From contig JAEMPZ010000156.1 of NCBI GenBank assembly GCA_022759065.1, positions 1 through 14,791 of the forward strand: a stretch of 14,791 nt of DNA, read 5' to 3'. The notes under the pieces are model-generated. The model had not been told where the DNA came from. It saw only the letters and a program-made list of their open reading frames with translations, and did no database searches. Below, piece after piece: positions 1 through 5,814 of this stretch (position 1 is the first letter of the stretch; every line of letters starts with the position of its first letter). The translations under genes and the position numbers were made by a program. Source of the DNA: Acidobacteriota bacterium. Lineage in GTDB: Bacteria > Acidobacteriota > UBA4820 > DSQY01.

Positions 1-55
1 GAGCATCGGCCTACGGAGCCGGAGGTTGTGGGTTCGAGTCCCGCCGGGCGCACCA
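1..55 (+). tRNA. tRNA-Arg(ACG), 3' part
   Basis: The 3' part of a tRNA cut by the window start. The anticodon stem TCGGC (6-10) pairs with GCCGG (18-22) around the loop CTACGGA, giving anticodon ACG, which reads arginine CGN codons after A-to-I editing. A 5-nt variable loop follows, then a T arm (28-44) with loop TTCGAGT, the 3' acceptor strand CGGGCGC (45-51), discriminator A52 and an encoded CCA (53-55). The D arm and the 5' acceptor strand lie outside the window, so pairing of the acceptor stem cannot be checked. Confidence 0.93.
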
Positions 56-56
56 G

Positions 57-197
57 TCGCTCCACCGGCATACGCCGGTGTCGCTCCCCAAGAGGGAGGT
101 TCCACTCCCCTCTTGGCGCTCCCACGACTTTCGCCGTGGTCGCTGAACTCCTCTGGGCAAAGGTTGCGCTCCAGCCGAAGTGAATTCGGCTTCGCGG
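57..197 (+). repeat. Array of (T/G)CGCT-headed hairpin units
   Basis: Directly after the tRNA CCA end, the pentamer TCGCT or GCGCT recurs at 57, 81, 116, 140 and 166, with TCGC again at 192 (steps of 24, 35, 24, 26 and 26 bp). Each pentamer is followed by an inverted repeat of different sequence. Unit 1 is CACCGGC/GCCGGTG with a 4-nt loop. Unit 2 is CCAAGAGGG/CCCTCTTGG with an 11-nt loop. Unit 3 is CCACGAC/GCCGTGG with one mismatch and a 4-nt loop. Unit 4 (146-165) is decayed, with two C-A mismatches. Unit 5 is AGCCGAA/TTCGGCT with a 5-nt loop. Structure is conserved while stem sequence is not. I do not recognise a named family. Confidence 0.7.
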
Positions 198-230
198 TTT
201 ATCTAAATAATCTGTAAAACCTAAGGGACG

Positions 231-250
231 AAAAGGGCGGGACAAGGCCC
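231..250 (-). terminator. Possible weak rho-independent terminator for speA
   Basis: Read on the minus strand, GGGC (250-247) pairs with GCCC (238-235) around an 8-nt loop and is followed at once by TTTT (234-231). The stem is only 4 bp plus possible G-T pairs, and the site lies about 195 bp past the speA stop. It is the only stem plus T run in the right orientation downstream of speA. Confidence 0.25.
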
Positions 251-261
251 CCACGCAGGCT

Positions 262-280
262 CGGGGCAAGCTTTGCCCCG
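262..280. repeat. Strong perfect hairpin
   Basis: CGGGGCAA (262-269) and TTGCCCCG (273-280) form an 8-bp perfect stem with a 3-nt loop. No T run follows on either strand, so it is not a standard intrinsic terminator. It abuts the inverted TCGCT-type unit at 282-298. Confidence 0.6.
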
Positions 281-281
281 C

Positions 282-298
282 CGCGAGAACGCGAGCGA
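282..298 (-). repeat. Inverted copy of a TCGCT-headed hairpin unit
   Basis: On the minus strand TCGCT (298-294) is followed by CGCG, loop TTCT, CGCG (293-282). This is the same head-plus-stem arrangement as the array at 57-197 but in the opposite orientation. The stem is only 4 bp, so the match could be chance. Confidence 0.35.
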
Positions 299-309
299 CC
301 AAGATAAGT

Positions 310-382
310 ATGAAGTACGAATTATGAAGGATGAAGGGGGGTACTGCTTTTTTTAATTCAACCTTCATACTTCAACCTTCAA
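310..382. repeat. Inverted blocks of 7-bp tandem repeats
   Basis: The plus strand holds four heptamers in a row: ATGAAGT, ACGAATT, ATGAAGG and ATGAAGG (310-337). After a 17-bp spacer with a T8 run (347-354), four complementary units follow at 355-382 (AATTCAA, CCTTCAT, ACTTCAA, CCTTCAA), which read TTGAAGG, TTGAAGT, ATGAAGG and TTGAATT on the minus strand. The common unit is roughly DTGAAKK. The two blocks can pair imperfectly into one long AT-rich stem. The local base composition differs sharply from the GC-rich surroundings. Confidence 0.7.
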
Positions 383-444
383 CCTTGTCTTTCGCGACCC
401 GCCCCGGGAATCCTAGGCCGCCTTGGAACGCAGCCGCGAGATGC

Positions 445-2388
445 CTATTCCAAATAGGTGTATCCGTCGAGGCCCTCTTCGAGGAACTTTTTGATGGCGG
501 CGGATTCCTTGATGGAGAGGCGCTTTTCCTCAATGCCGTCCTCGACGGCGCGGCGTATGGCGTTCATCACGTCGCGCTTCTGGTACTGCATGTATTCGAG
601 GACGTCGCGGACCTTGTCGCCCTCGATCGTCTTGTCAATGCGGTACTTGTTGCGCCCGAGGATGGAGACGTGCACGGTGTTCGTGTCGCCGAAGAGGTTG
701 TGAAGGTCGCCAAGCGCCTCCTGGTAGGCTCCGACGAGAAAGGCGCCGACGTAGTAAAGCTGGTTGTCTTGCAGCGCGTGCAGTTCTATCGTGTTCTTGA
801 CGTCGTGCAGGTCAATGAACTGGTCAACCTTTCCGTCGCTGTCGCAGGTGATGTCGGCCAGCGTGGCTTTTCGCGAGGGCTGTTCCTGCAACCGGTGAAT
901 GGGGCAGATCGGGAAGAGCTGTTTGACCGCCCAGTGGTCTGGAAGGCTCTGGAAGACCGAAAAGTTCCCGTAGTAAGTATCCGAGATGAAGCGGTCGAGG
1001 TTCTCAAGCTCGTCCGGGACGTAGTCAAGGCCGCGGATGATTTTTGAGATGCCCGCGCAGATGAGGTAGAAGAGGCGCTCGATCAGCGCTCGGTCCTCGA
1101 GGCTCACCATGCCGACGTTGAAGAGCGTCAGCGTCTCGTCGCGAATCTGTATGGCGTCGTGATAGCTCTCCTGAAAGTTCTTGACCGTGAGGTTCTTCAG
1201 GATCTCGTGGAGGTTGAGGACCGGCTCCGGCGAATCGGCGGGCACGTCCATGGAGCGCTGTTCGTCAATCAGCTCGCTCGTCCCCAAAATGTTGAAGACC
1301 AGGATTGAGCTGTAGGCCACGAGCGCGCGGCCGCTCTCGCTGATGACGTCGGGATGAGGGATGTTTTTCTCCTCGCAGATTTCGGCGATGGCCGAGATCA
1401 CGTCCGAGGCGTACTCCTCCGCCGTATAGTTCGCGCTCGATGAAAAGTTGGTCTTGCTTCCGTCATAATCAACCGCGAGGCCGCCCCCTACGTCGAAGTA
1501 CCGGATGTTTACGCCGACGCGCACCAGTTCGGCGAAGATGCGCGTTGACTCTCGCATGGCCTCCTTGACGCTCTGGATCGAGGTGATCTGCGAGCCGAGG
1601 TGGAAGTGGAGAAGTTGCAGGCAGCCGGCCATGCCGGCCGCCTGAAGTTTCTCGACGGCGTAGAGGATTTCAGCGGCGAAGAGGCCGAACTTCGACTTGT
1701 CGCCGCCCGAACCTTCCCACTTGCCGCGCCCTCTGGCGGAAAGTTTGGCGCGCACTCCCAGCGTCGGCTTGACTTTGAGCTTCTTGGCGTACTTGATTAC
1801 AAGGTCAATCTCCGAAAGCTTCTCGACGACGATGATGACCTTCCTGCCCATCTTGGTTCCCCAGAGGGCCGTCTGAATGTACTCGTCGTCCTTATAACCG
1901 TTGCAGATAACCGGAGCGTCGGGGTTGTCCATCGTCGCGAGGACTATCAGCAGCTCGGCTTTCGTGCCCGCTTCCAGGCCGAAGGAGTAGGGGCGCCCGA
2001 ACTCGACAATGTCCTCGACCACCTGGCGGCTCTGGTTGACCTTTATGGGATAGACGCCGAAGTACTTGCCGCTGTAGTTGTATTCGTCTATCGCCTTGCT
2101 GAAGGCGAGCTGGATTTCGTCAATCCTTTTTTTGAGGATGTCGGTGAACCTGATGAGGACCGGCGTCGCGATGCCTCTCAAGTGGAGGTCGTCCAGAAGC
2201 TCTTTCACGTCGAGAGATTTCTGCTTGTTTTTTTCGGGCAGGACGACGATGTGGCCCTTTTCGTTGATGTCGAAAAAGCCTTTGCTCCATTCGGCGATGT
2301 TGTAAAGCTCGCGCGATTCCTCGACCGACCATTTCGAAAGCGCCGTCGTCTCTTTCAGCTTGATCTTCTGCACCATCTGCACCCTCAT
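445..2388 (-). CDS. speA: Biosynthetic arginine decarboxylase SpeA
   Basis: A PLP-dependent fold type III decarboxylase that converts arginine to agmatine, the first step of putrescine/polyamine synthesis; cytoplasmic. The 647-aa length matches SpeA (E. coli about 658). The PLP lysine sits in YPIKVNQ (K116). HFHLGSQI (261-268), the glycine-rich FDVGGGLAVDYDG (298-310) and SESGRA (350-355) belong to the alanine-racemase-type barrel. Near the C-terminus CDSDGKVD (515-522) supplies the active-site cysteine contributed across the dimer, and the family motif GAYQEALGDLHNLFGD follows (553-568). Start choice: the ATG at 2388 has no clear Shine-Dalgarno sequence, whereas the in-frame ATG at 2376 (residue 5) is preceded by GAGG at suitable spacing and may be the true start. 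Transcribed divergently from the synthase operon. agmatinase or agmatine deiminase genes are not in the window. Identification is very secure. Confidence 0.97.
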   Translation of the reverse strand: MRVQMVQKIKLKETTALSKWSVEESRELYNIAEWSKGFFDINEKGHIVVLPEKNKQKSLDVKELLDDLHLRGIATPVLIRFTDILKKRIDEIQLAFSKAIDEYNYSGKYFGVYPIKVNQSRQVVEDIVEFGRPYSFGLEAGTKAELLIVLATMDNPDAPVICNGYKDDEYIQTALWGTKMGRKVIIVVEKLSEIDLVIKYAKKLKVKPTLGVRAKLSARGRGKWEGSGGDKSKFGLFAAEILYAVEKLQAAGMAGCLQLLHFHLGSQITSIQSVKEAMRESTRIFAELVRVGVNIRYFDVGGGLAVDYDGSKTNFSSSANYTAEEYASDVISAIAEICEEKNIPHPDVISESGRALVAYSSILVFNILGTSELIDEQRSMDVPADSPEPVLNLHEILKNLTVKNFQESYHDAIQIRDETLTLFNVGMVSLEDRALIERLFYLICAGISKIIRGLDYVPDELENLDRFISDTYYGNFSVFQSLPDHWAVKQLFPICPIHRLQEQPSRKATLADITCDSDGKVDQFIDLHDVKNTIELHALQDNQLYYVGAFLVGAYQEALGDLHNLFGDTNTVHVSILGRNKYRIDKTIEGDKVRDVLEYMQYQKRDVMNAIRRAVEDGIEEKRLSIKESAAIKKFLEEGLDGYTYLE

Positions 2389-2430
2389 TTCGCGGCCAAA
2401 GGGCCCCTTGCCGGGAAGGCCGTTTGCCTA

Positions 2431-2459
2431 TTGATACACGAAACCAGGCGGCCTTGCAA
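2431..2459 (-). promoter_or_regulatory. Putative speA promoter
   Basis: On the minus strand TTGCAA (2459-2454), a 17-bp spacer and TATCAA (2436-2431, followed by T) form a sigma70-like pair with 4/6 matches in each hexamer. It lies about 43 bp upstream of the ATG at 2388. It overlaps the control region of the divergent operon, so the two could compete or share a regulator. Confidence 0.4.
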
Positions 2460-2467
2460 GAGGCGCC

Positions 2468-2496
2468 TTGCCAAGTCGGCGCCCGCCGTATATGCT
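2468..2496 (+). promoter_or_regulatory. Putative promoter of the hotdog-KS operon, near-leaderless
   Basis: TTGCCA (2468-2473, 5/6 to consensus), a 17-bp spacer and TATGCT (2491-2496, 4/6). The predicted transcript would start within a few bases of the ATG at 2505. No Shine-Dalgarno sequence precedes that ATG, which fits a leaderless mRNA. Confidence 0.4.
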
Positions 2497-2504
2497 TGAC
2501 GCTC

Positions 2505-2876
2505 ATGGGCGCGGAGGTCTTGCCTCACCGCTATCCGTTTCTAATGCTGGACCCGGTTGCCGGGACCGCGCGAGTACGCTTTTCGGCTGACGACGCAAGG
2601 TGCCGGGGCGAGATGGTTCCGGCATGGGTGCTCGTTGAGACCATGGCTCAGGCCGCTGGAGTCGCGGGGCCAGGCGAGGGCGCGTCAGGGGGAAGCCTGG
2701 TGCAGATAAACCGTTTCCGGTGCCCGAGGCCGGTGACGCCAGGACAAACGATTAGCCTGGCAATGACGGTGGCTAGAAAGATGGGGCCGCTCGTGCGGGT
2801 CCGCATCCTTGCGCGCCGAGAAGGAAAGCTGATCGCCACTTCCATTTTGACGCTCCGGTTGGAGGGAGGCGCGTGA
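2505..2876 (+). CDS. ApeP/FabZ-like hotdog 3-hydroxyacyl-ACP dehydratase
   Basis: A 123-aa single hotdog domain. LPHRYPFLMLD (6-16) is the family's first strand and helix, VPAWVLVETMAQAAG (38-52) is the central helix region, and RFRCPRPVTPG (70-80) is typical of FabZ/ApeP-type dehydratases. The VPAW-x3-E-MAQ pattern resembles the ApeP-type dehydratases of aryl polyene clusters more than housekeeping FabZ. The catalytic Glu is present (E45), but the FabZ His that normally lies 14 residues before it aligns with Ala31. The likely role is dehydration of carrier-bound 3-hydroxyacyl chains, or a non-catalytic or divergent version of that. The start at 2505 was chosen because homology begins there; an upstream ATG at 2424 would add 27 residues unlike the family. 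The stop overlaps the next gene's GTG by 4 bp, indicating coupled translation with the ketosynthase. Confidence 0.82.
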   Translation: MGAEVLPHRYPFLMLDPVAGTARVRFSADDARCRGEMVPAWVLVETMAQAAGVAGPGEGASGGSLVQINRFRCPRPVTPGQTISLAMTVARKMGPLVRVRILARREGKLIATSILTLRLEGGA

Positions 2877-4060
2877 GGCAAGTTGCCGTCACCGGCATGG
2901 GCATTGTTTGCGGCATCGGCTCTTCCGTGCCGGCTTTCTGGCGCGCGCTCTGCGAGGGACGGAGCGCGGTGGCCGACGCCACCCGCTTCGGCACGGGCGG
3001 CATAAGAAGCCCGCGCGTCGTGGAAGCGGCCCCTTTCCCCGAAGATAACATTCCGGCATGGCTTTCTCGCGTGGACAAAATGGCCTTTTACGCGGCTCGC
3101 GAAGCCCTCGCTGATTCGGGCCTTGGCAAGCTGCCCGCGGATGCTGGCGTCAGCGTTGGAACGGGAGTGGGCGGGCTTCCAGAAAGCGAGGAGGCCTACT
3201 TCGACATCCTTGACCATGGACGGTTGTCCGGCCATCTTAAAAAATTCTTGAATCATCTCCCGGCCACGACCGCCGACAACCTTTCAACTTTGCTCGGTCT
3301 GCGCGGCCCGAGGGCCAGCGTGGCAAACGCCTGTTCGTCGTCAACGGCGAGCCTGGGGCAGGCGTGGCTTTGGATAGCATCGGGCGAGGCGGATCTCGTT
3401 CTTGCCGGAGGCGCTGACGCGCTCACGCGGCTGACCGTCGGGGGATTCAACACGCTTCGAGTGGTCTCTCAGGACCGCCCGCGCCCTTTCGACCGCGAGC
3501 GGGATGGAATGGTCGTGGGCGAGGGCGCCGCATTCCTTGTCATGGAATCGCTCGAACGCGCTTTGAGCCGCCGGGCCCGCGTGCTGGCAGTGGTTGAAGG
3601 CTACGGCTTGTCGAGCGACGCGCACCACGCGACCCAGCCGCATCCCGAAGGCGCGGGGGCGCTGGCCTGCATGAGGCAGTGCCTCTCGGTGGCAGGAGTG
3701 GCGCCCGAAGAAGTTGACCACGTGAACGCCCACGGAACGGCCACCATTGCCAACGACGCCTCGGAGGCGCGGGCCATCTCCGCGCTCCTCAAGGAGAGGG
3801 CTTCAATCGTTCCGGTCGTCTCCATAAAGGGGGCCGTTGGACACTGCCTCGGCGCGGCCGGAGCGCTGGAAGCGGTGGCAACCGTCTTGGCTATCGCCAA
3901 TCAGGAGGTTCCTCCATGCGCCGGGTTCAGGTCGGCTGATTCGGCGGCCGGGCTTCGCGTGCCGGCCGAGAGAGAGAGACTTGAAATCAGGCATGCGATC
4001 TCGCTGAACCTGGCCTTTGGAGGCAACGATGCCGCCCTTTTGTTCGGGAGGCCGGCATGA
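2873..4060 (+). CDS. FabF-like beta-ketoacyl-ACP synthase (KS)
   Basis: A 395-aa condensing enzyme of the KAS II thiolase fold, which elongates acyl chains by decarboxylative condensation with malonyl-ACP. The full catalytic set is visible: nucleophile Cys154 in NACSSS, His287 in NAHGTATIANDASEA, and Lys319 and His324 in KGAVGHCLGAAGA. The C-terminal FGGNDAALLF is the usual KAS glycine-rich end. The start is GTG at 2873, inside the stop of the dehydratase gene (GTGA overlap), and residues MRQVAVTGMG match the family N-terminus. It ends in an ATGA overlap with a degenerate ketosynthase. That pairing is typical of KS/chain-length-factor heterodimers in type II polyketide and aryl polyene systems. 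A plain housekeeping FabF would normally sit beside acpP and fabG, which are absent. The enzyme class is secure; the pathway is inferred. Confidence 0.93.
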   Translation: MRQVAVTGMGIVCGIGSSVPAFWRALCEGRSAVADATRFGTGGIRSPRVVEAAPFPEDNIPAWLSRVDKMAFYAAREALADSGLGKLPADAGVSVGTGVGGLPESEEAYFDILDHGRLSGHLKKFLNHLPATTADNLSTLLGLRGPRASVANACSSSTASLGQAWLWIASGEADLVLAGGADALTRLTVGGFNTLRVVSQDRPRPFDRERDGMVVGEGAAFLVMESLERALSRRARVLAVVEGYGLSSDAHHATQPHPEGAGALACMRQCLSVAGVAPEEVDHVNAHGTATIANDASEARAISALLKERASIVPVVSIKGAVGHCLGAAGALEAVATVLAIANQEVPPCAGFRSADSAAGLRVPAERERLEIRHAISLNLAFGGNDAALLFGRPA

Positions 4061-5088
4061 CTTCGCTGTGGGTTGAGGGCGCCGGAGCCGTTGGCCCGCT
4101 GGGATTCGGGCTCGAAAAATTCGAAGCCGCTGGAAGCATCGCCAAAGAAGCGAAATATGAGACTCCTCGCCTCGTTCCATCCGATCTCCCCGTGCGCGAC
4201 GGTTTCCCGCCAGCGGCGACGCGATGGCTGGACGCTTCTTCGCTCTGGTGGTGCCAGGCCGCTTCACGAGCCGCCGGGGAGGCGGTTGGAGCGGGGTGCG
4301 GCCAGGTGGTTGGACTCGGATGGGGTTCGATTCAGCCGGTGCGCGAGATCGAATCGGCCTTTCACGGCCGGGGTTTCTCGGCTATCCCCCCGGCTCTTTT
4401 CCCTTTTTCGGTCGGAAACGCGCCTGCTGGCCAGGCCAGCATCCTGCTAAAGCTCCGCGGTGGGGCGGTGACGCTTAACGCCAAGGAGGCCGCCGGGCTC
4501 GCGGCGGCCGTTGAGGCGTGCCGCCTCGTAAAGGCCGGCCTGATGAGCGAAGCGGTGGCGGGCGGCGTGGACCACCTGGACCCGTTCCTTCTTGGCATAT
4601 TGAAGCACCTGCGTCCCAAAGGCGCCGCGCCGCTGGGCGAAGGCGCCTACGCTTTGAAGATAACGTCCAGTGACGAAAAGCCTGGTGGAGCATTGTGCCG
4701 CGTGGCTGGTTGGAGCCAGGCAGGCGAGCCCTCGCCGCCTCACCGCTATCCTGAAATCGCCCCTCTTCTGGAAAAGATGGCCGAAGAGATCAACGCGCGT
4801 TTCGGATGGGACGCTTCGCGGGCGGACATGCTTTTTCTTCCGGGAGAAATCCCGTCTCTTGAAAAAGCGTCCATGGATTGGGCCGGGCGGCGTTGCCCCC
4901 GCGGGCGCGTCGTGAATGTCCAACGCATACTCGGAGCATGCGGCGCTTCGTCGGCAGGCGCGGCTTGCATTGCCGCCATCGCGCTTTCGCGCCGGGAAGC
5001 CGGCCGCGCCCTGATAATGGCCGTCGCGACGGGCGGCGCCGCCTACGCCTTGGCTCTTGAAAAGGTTGAAAACGCGGGGCGGACGTAG
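4057..5088 (+). CDS. Ketosynthase-like subunit without catalytic residues (CLF-like)
   Basis: A 343-aa thiolase-fold protein, shorter than its upstream partner. FPFSVGNAPAGQASILLKLRGG (115-136) aligns with the KS stretch just before the nucleophile, and ILGACGASSAGA (291-302) with the KS segment carrying the second His. The nucleophilic Cys is replaced by Lys143 (NAKEAA for NACSSS), the first His segment is gone (LPGEIPSLEKAS), the second His is Ala294 and the KS lysine is Gln. It cannot condense by itself. Translation is coupled to the KS gene (ATGA), so a KS-alpha/KS-beta heterodimer is the natural reading. Classical chain length factors carry Gln at the Cys position, so Lys is unusual. Other options are a structural pseudoenzyme or a protein that only gates chain length. 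The fold is confident; the role is inferred. Confidence 0.8.
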   Translation: MTSLWVEGAGAVGPLGFGLEKFEAAGSIAKEAKYETPRLVPSDLPVRDGFPPAATRWLDASSLWWCQAASRAAGEAVGAGCGQVVGLGWGSIQPVREIESAFHGRGFSAIPPALFPFSVGNAPAGQASILLKLRGGAVTLNAKEAAGLAAAVEACRLVKAGLMSEAVAGGVDHLDPFLLGILKHLRPKGAAPLGEGAYALKITSSDEKPGGALCRVAGWSQAGEPSPPHRYPEIAPLLEKMAEEINARFGWDASRADMLFLPGEIPSLEKASMDWAGRRCPRGRVVNVQRILGACGASSAGAACIAAIALSRREAGRALIMAVATGGAAYALALEKVENAGRT

Positions 5089-5814
5089 ATGAAGAGCGAA
5101 CCGGCAGCCTCCTCCTTCGGCCCATTCTTCGATTTGACCGCCCATTTCCCTCGCGGGGTGTTCGCCTACTTTCTTCTGAAAGGCAACAGCGGCGCCGCCC
5201 CTGAAACCGTGGCCGCTTTTCTCGCCTCGCGCGGGCACGAAGCCATCAAGGTCCACCGGGCGGACCAGGTTCATTCCGCAACCGTCGTCCCCGCCAACAA
5301 AACGCCGTGCGAAGCGGACGCCATCATCGTCACTTCGCCTGGCGAGGCGGCGCGGGTCGTGACGGCGGACTGCGTCCCGATTCTCATGGCCTCACCCGGA
5401 GGCCGGGCCGCGGCCGTACATGCGGGTTGGCGCGGGACGCTGGCAAACATTTCCGCAAGAGCGCTCGAAGCTCTTGGCGCGAAGCCCTCCAGCGTATCCG
5501 CCTACATCGGCCCCGCAATAGGCCCTTGTTGCTACGCCGTTGACGAGGGCCGGCATCGGGCGTTTCAAGAGGCTTTCCCGGAGATCGTGCCGCGCCATGT
5601 TTCCGAAGAGCCTCTCAGGTTGGACCTTTCAGCCATCAACGCCGCGCTGCTCATGAAAGCCGGAGTCCCCCGCGAAAATATTTTTCGGGAGGCGCGTTGT
5701 ACCTCTTGCGACGATGCGCTATGCTGTTCATACAGGCGCGACGGCGAGCGTGCCGGAAGGATGGTTGCCGTCATCGGCCTGGAGCGCCGGAGGGAAGTGC
5801 CATGTCCACGCTGA
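5089..5814 (+). CDS. pgeF: PgeF/YfiH-family purine nucleoside phosphorylase (laccase-domain) protein
   Basis: A 241-aa member of the Cu-oxidase_4/YfiH (DUF152) family, described as polyphenol oxidase, purine nucleoside phosphorylase or peptidoglycan editing factor. Visible motifs are QVH (60-62), TADCVPI (92-98), AAVHAGWRG (108-116), GPAIGPCCY (141-149), CT (204-205) and SYRRDG (214-219). The metal-binding His62, Cys95 and His111 are present. The usual FFSYRRD is CCSYRRD here. The ATG follows the previous stop with no gap, which suggests translational coupling. The last 13 bp overlap the next gene. It probably acts in the cytoplasm. In Enterobacteria the family prevents mis-incorporation in peptidoglycan precursors. 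Its place inside a ketosynthase operon is unexplained and may simply reflect co-transcription. Confidence 0.92.
   Translation: MKSEPAASSFGPFFDLTAHFPRGVFAYFLLKGNSGAAPETVAAFLASRGHEAIKVHRADQVHSATVVPANKTPCEADAIIVTSPGEAARVVTADCVPILMASPGGRAAAVHAGWRGTLANISARALEALGAKPSSVSAYIGPAIGPCCYAVDEGRHRAFQEAFPEIVPRHVSEEPLRLDLSAINAALLMKAGVPRENIFREARCTSCDDALCCSYRRDGERAGRMVAVIGLERRREVPCPR
5789..5794 (+). promoter_or_regulatory. Ribosome binding site deciding the TPR gene start
   Basis: GGAGGG lies 7 nt before the ATG at 5802 and supports that start over the longer in-frame reading that begins at 5697 inside pgeF. Confidence 0.7.

Larger units (their letters stand above)
56..444. other. Gene-free, structure-rich intergenic region
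   Basis: This stretch lies between the tRNA and the 3' end of speA. No convincing protein gene is present on either strand. A 63-codon open frame that crosses the tRNA 3' end reads straight through the hairpin array and has no coding character. The region holds the hairpin array, two further hairpins, a possible weak terminator for speA and two inverted blocks of heptamer repeats, each listed separately. Confidence 0.75.

Noticed and set aside
57..197. CRISPR array
   Set aside because: Only a 5-nt head is repeated, spacers are palindromic and spacing varies; no cas genes are present.
26..217. 63-codon open frame across the tRNA end and hairpin array
   Set aside because: It starts inside the tRNA and reads through structural repeats; no ribosome site and no protein-like pattern.
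1..444. Genomic island attachment site at the tRNA
   Set aside because: No integrase gene and no second copy of the tRNA 3' end were found in the window.
444..458. Terminator hairpin at the speA stop codon
   Set aside because: CCTATT/AATAGG is a short AT-rich stem with a 3-nt loop and no T run follows on the minus strand.
331..1047. 238-codon plus-strand open frame
   Set aside because: It lies almost entirely antisense to speA, which has clear homology and catalytic motifs. The open frame is a by-product of GC-rich codon use.
1600..2499. 299-codon plus-strand open frame
   Set aside because: It is antisense to the 5' half of speA, has a composition typical of a mirror frame and shows no recognisable domain.
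4447..5274. 275-codon minus-strand open frame
   Set aside because: It overlaps the CLF-like and pgeF genes in antisense and has no recognisable motif.
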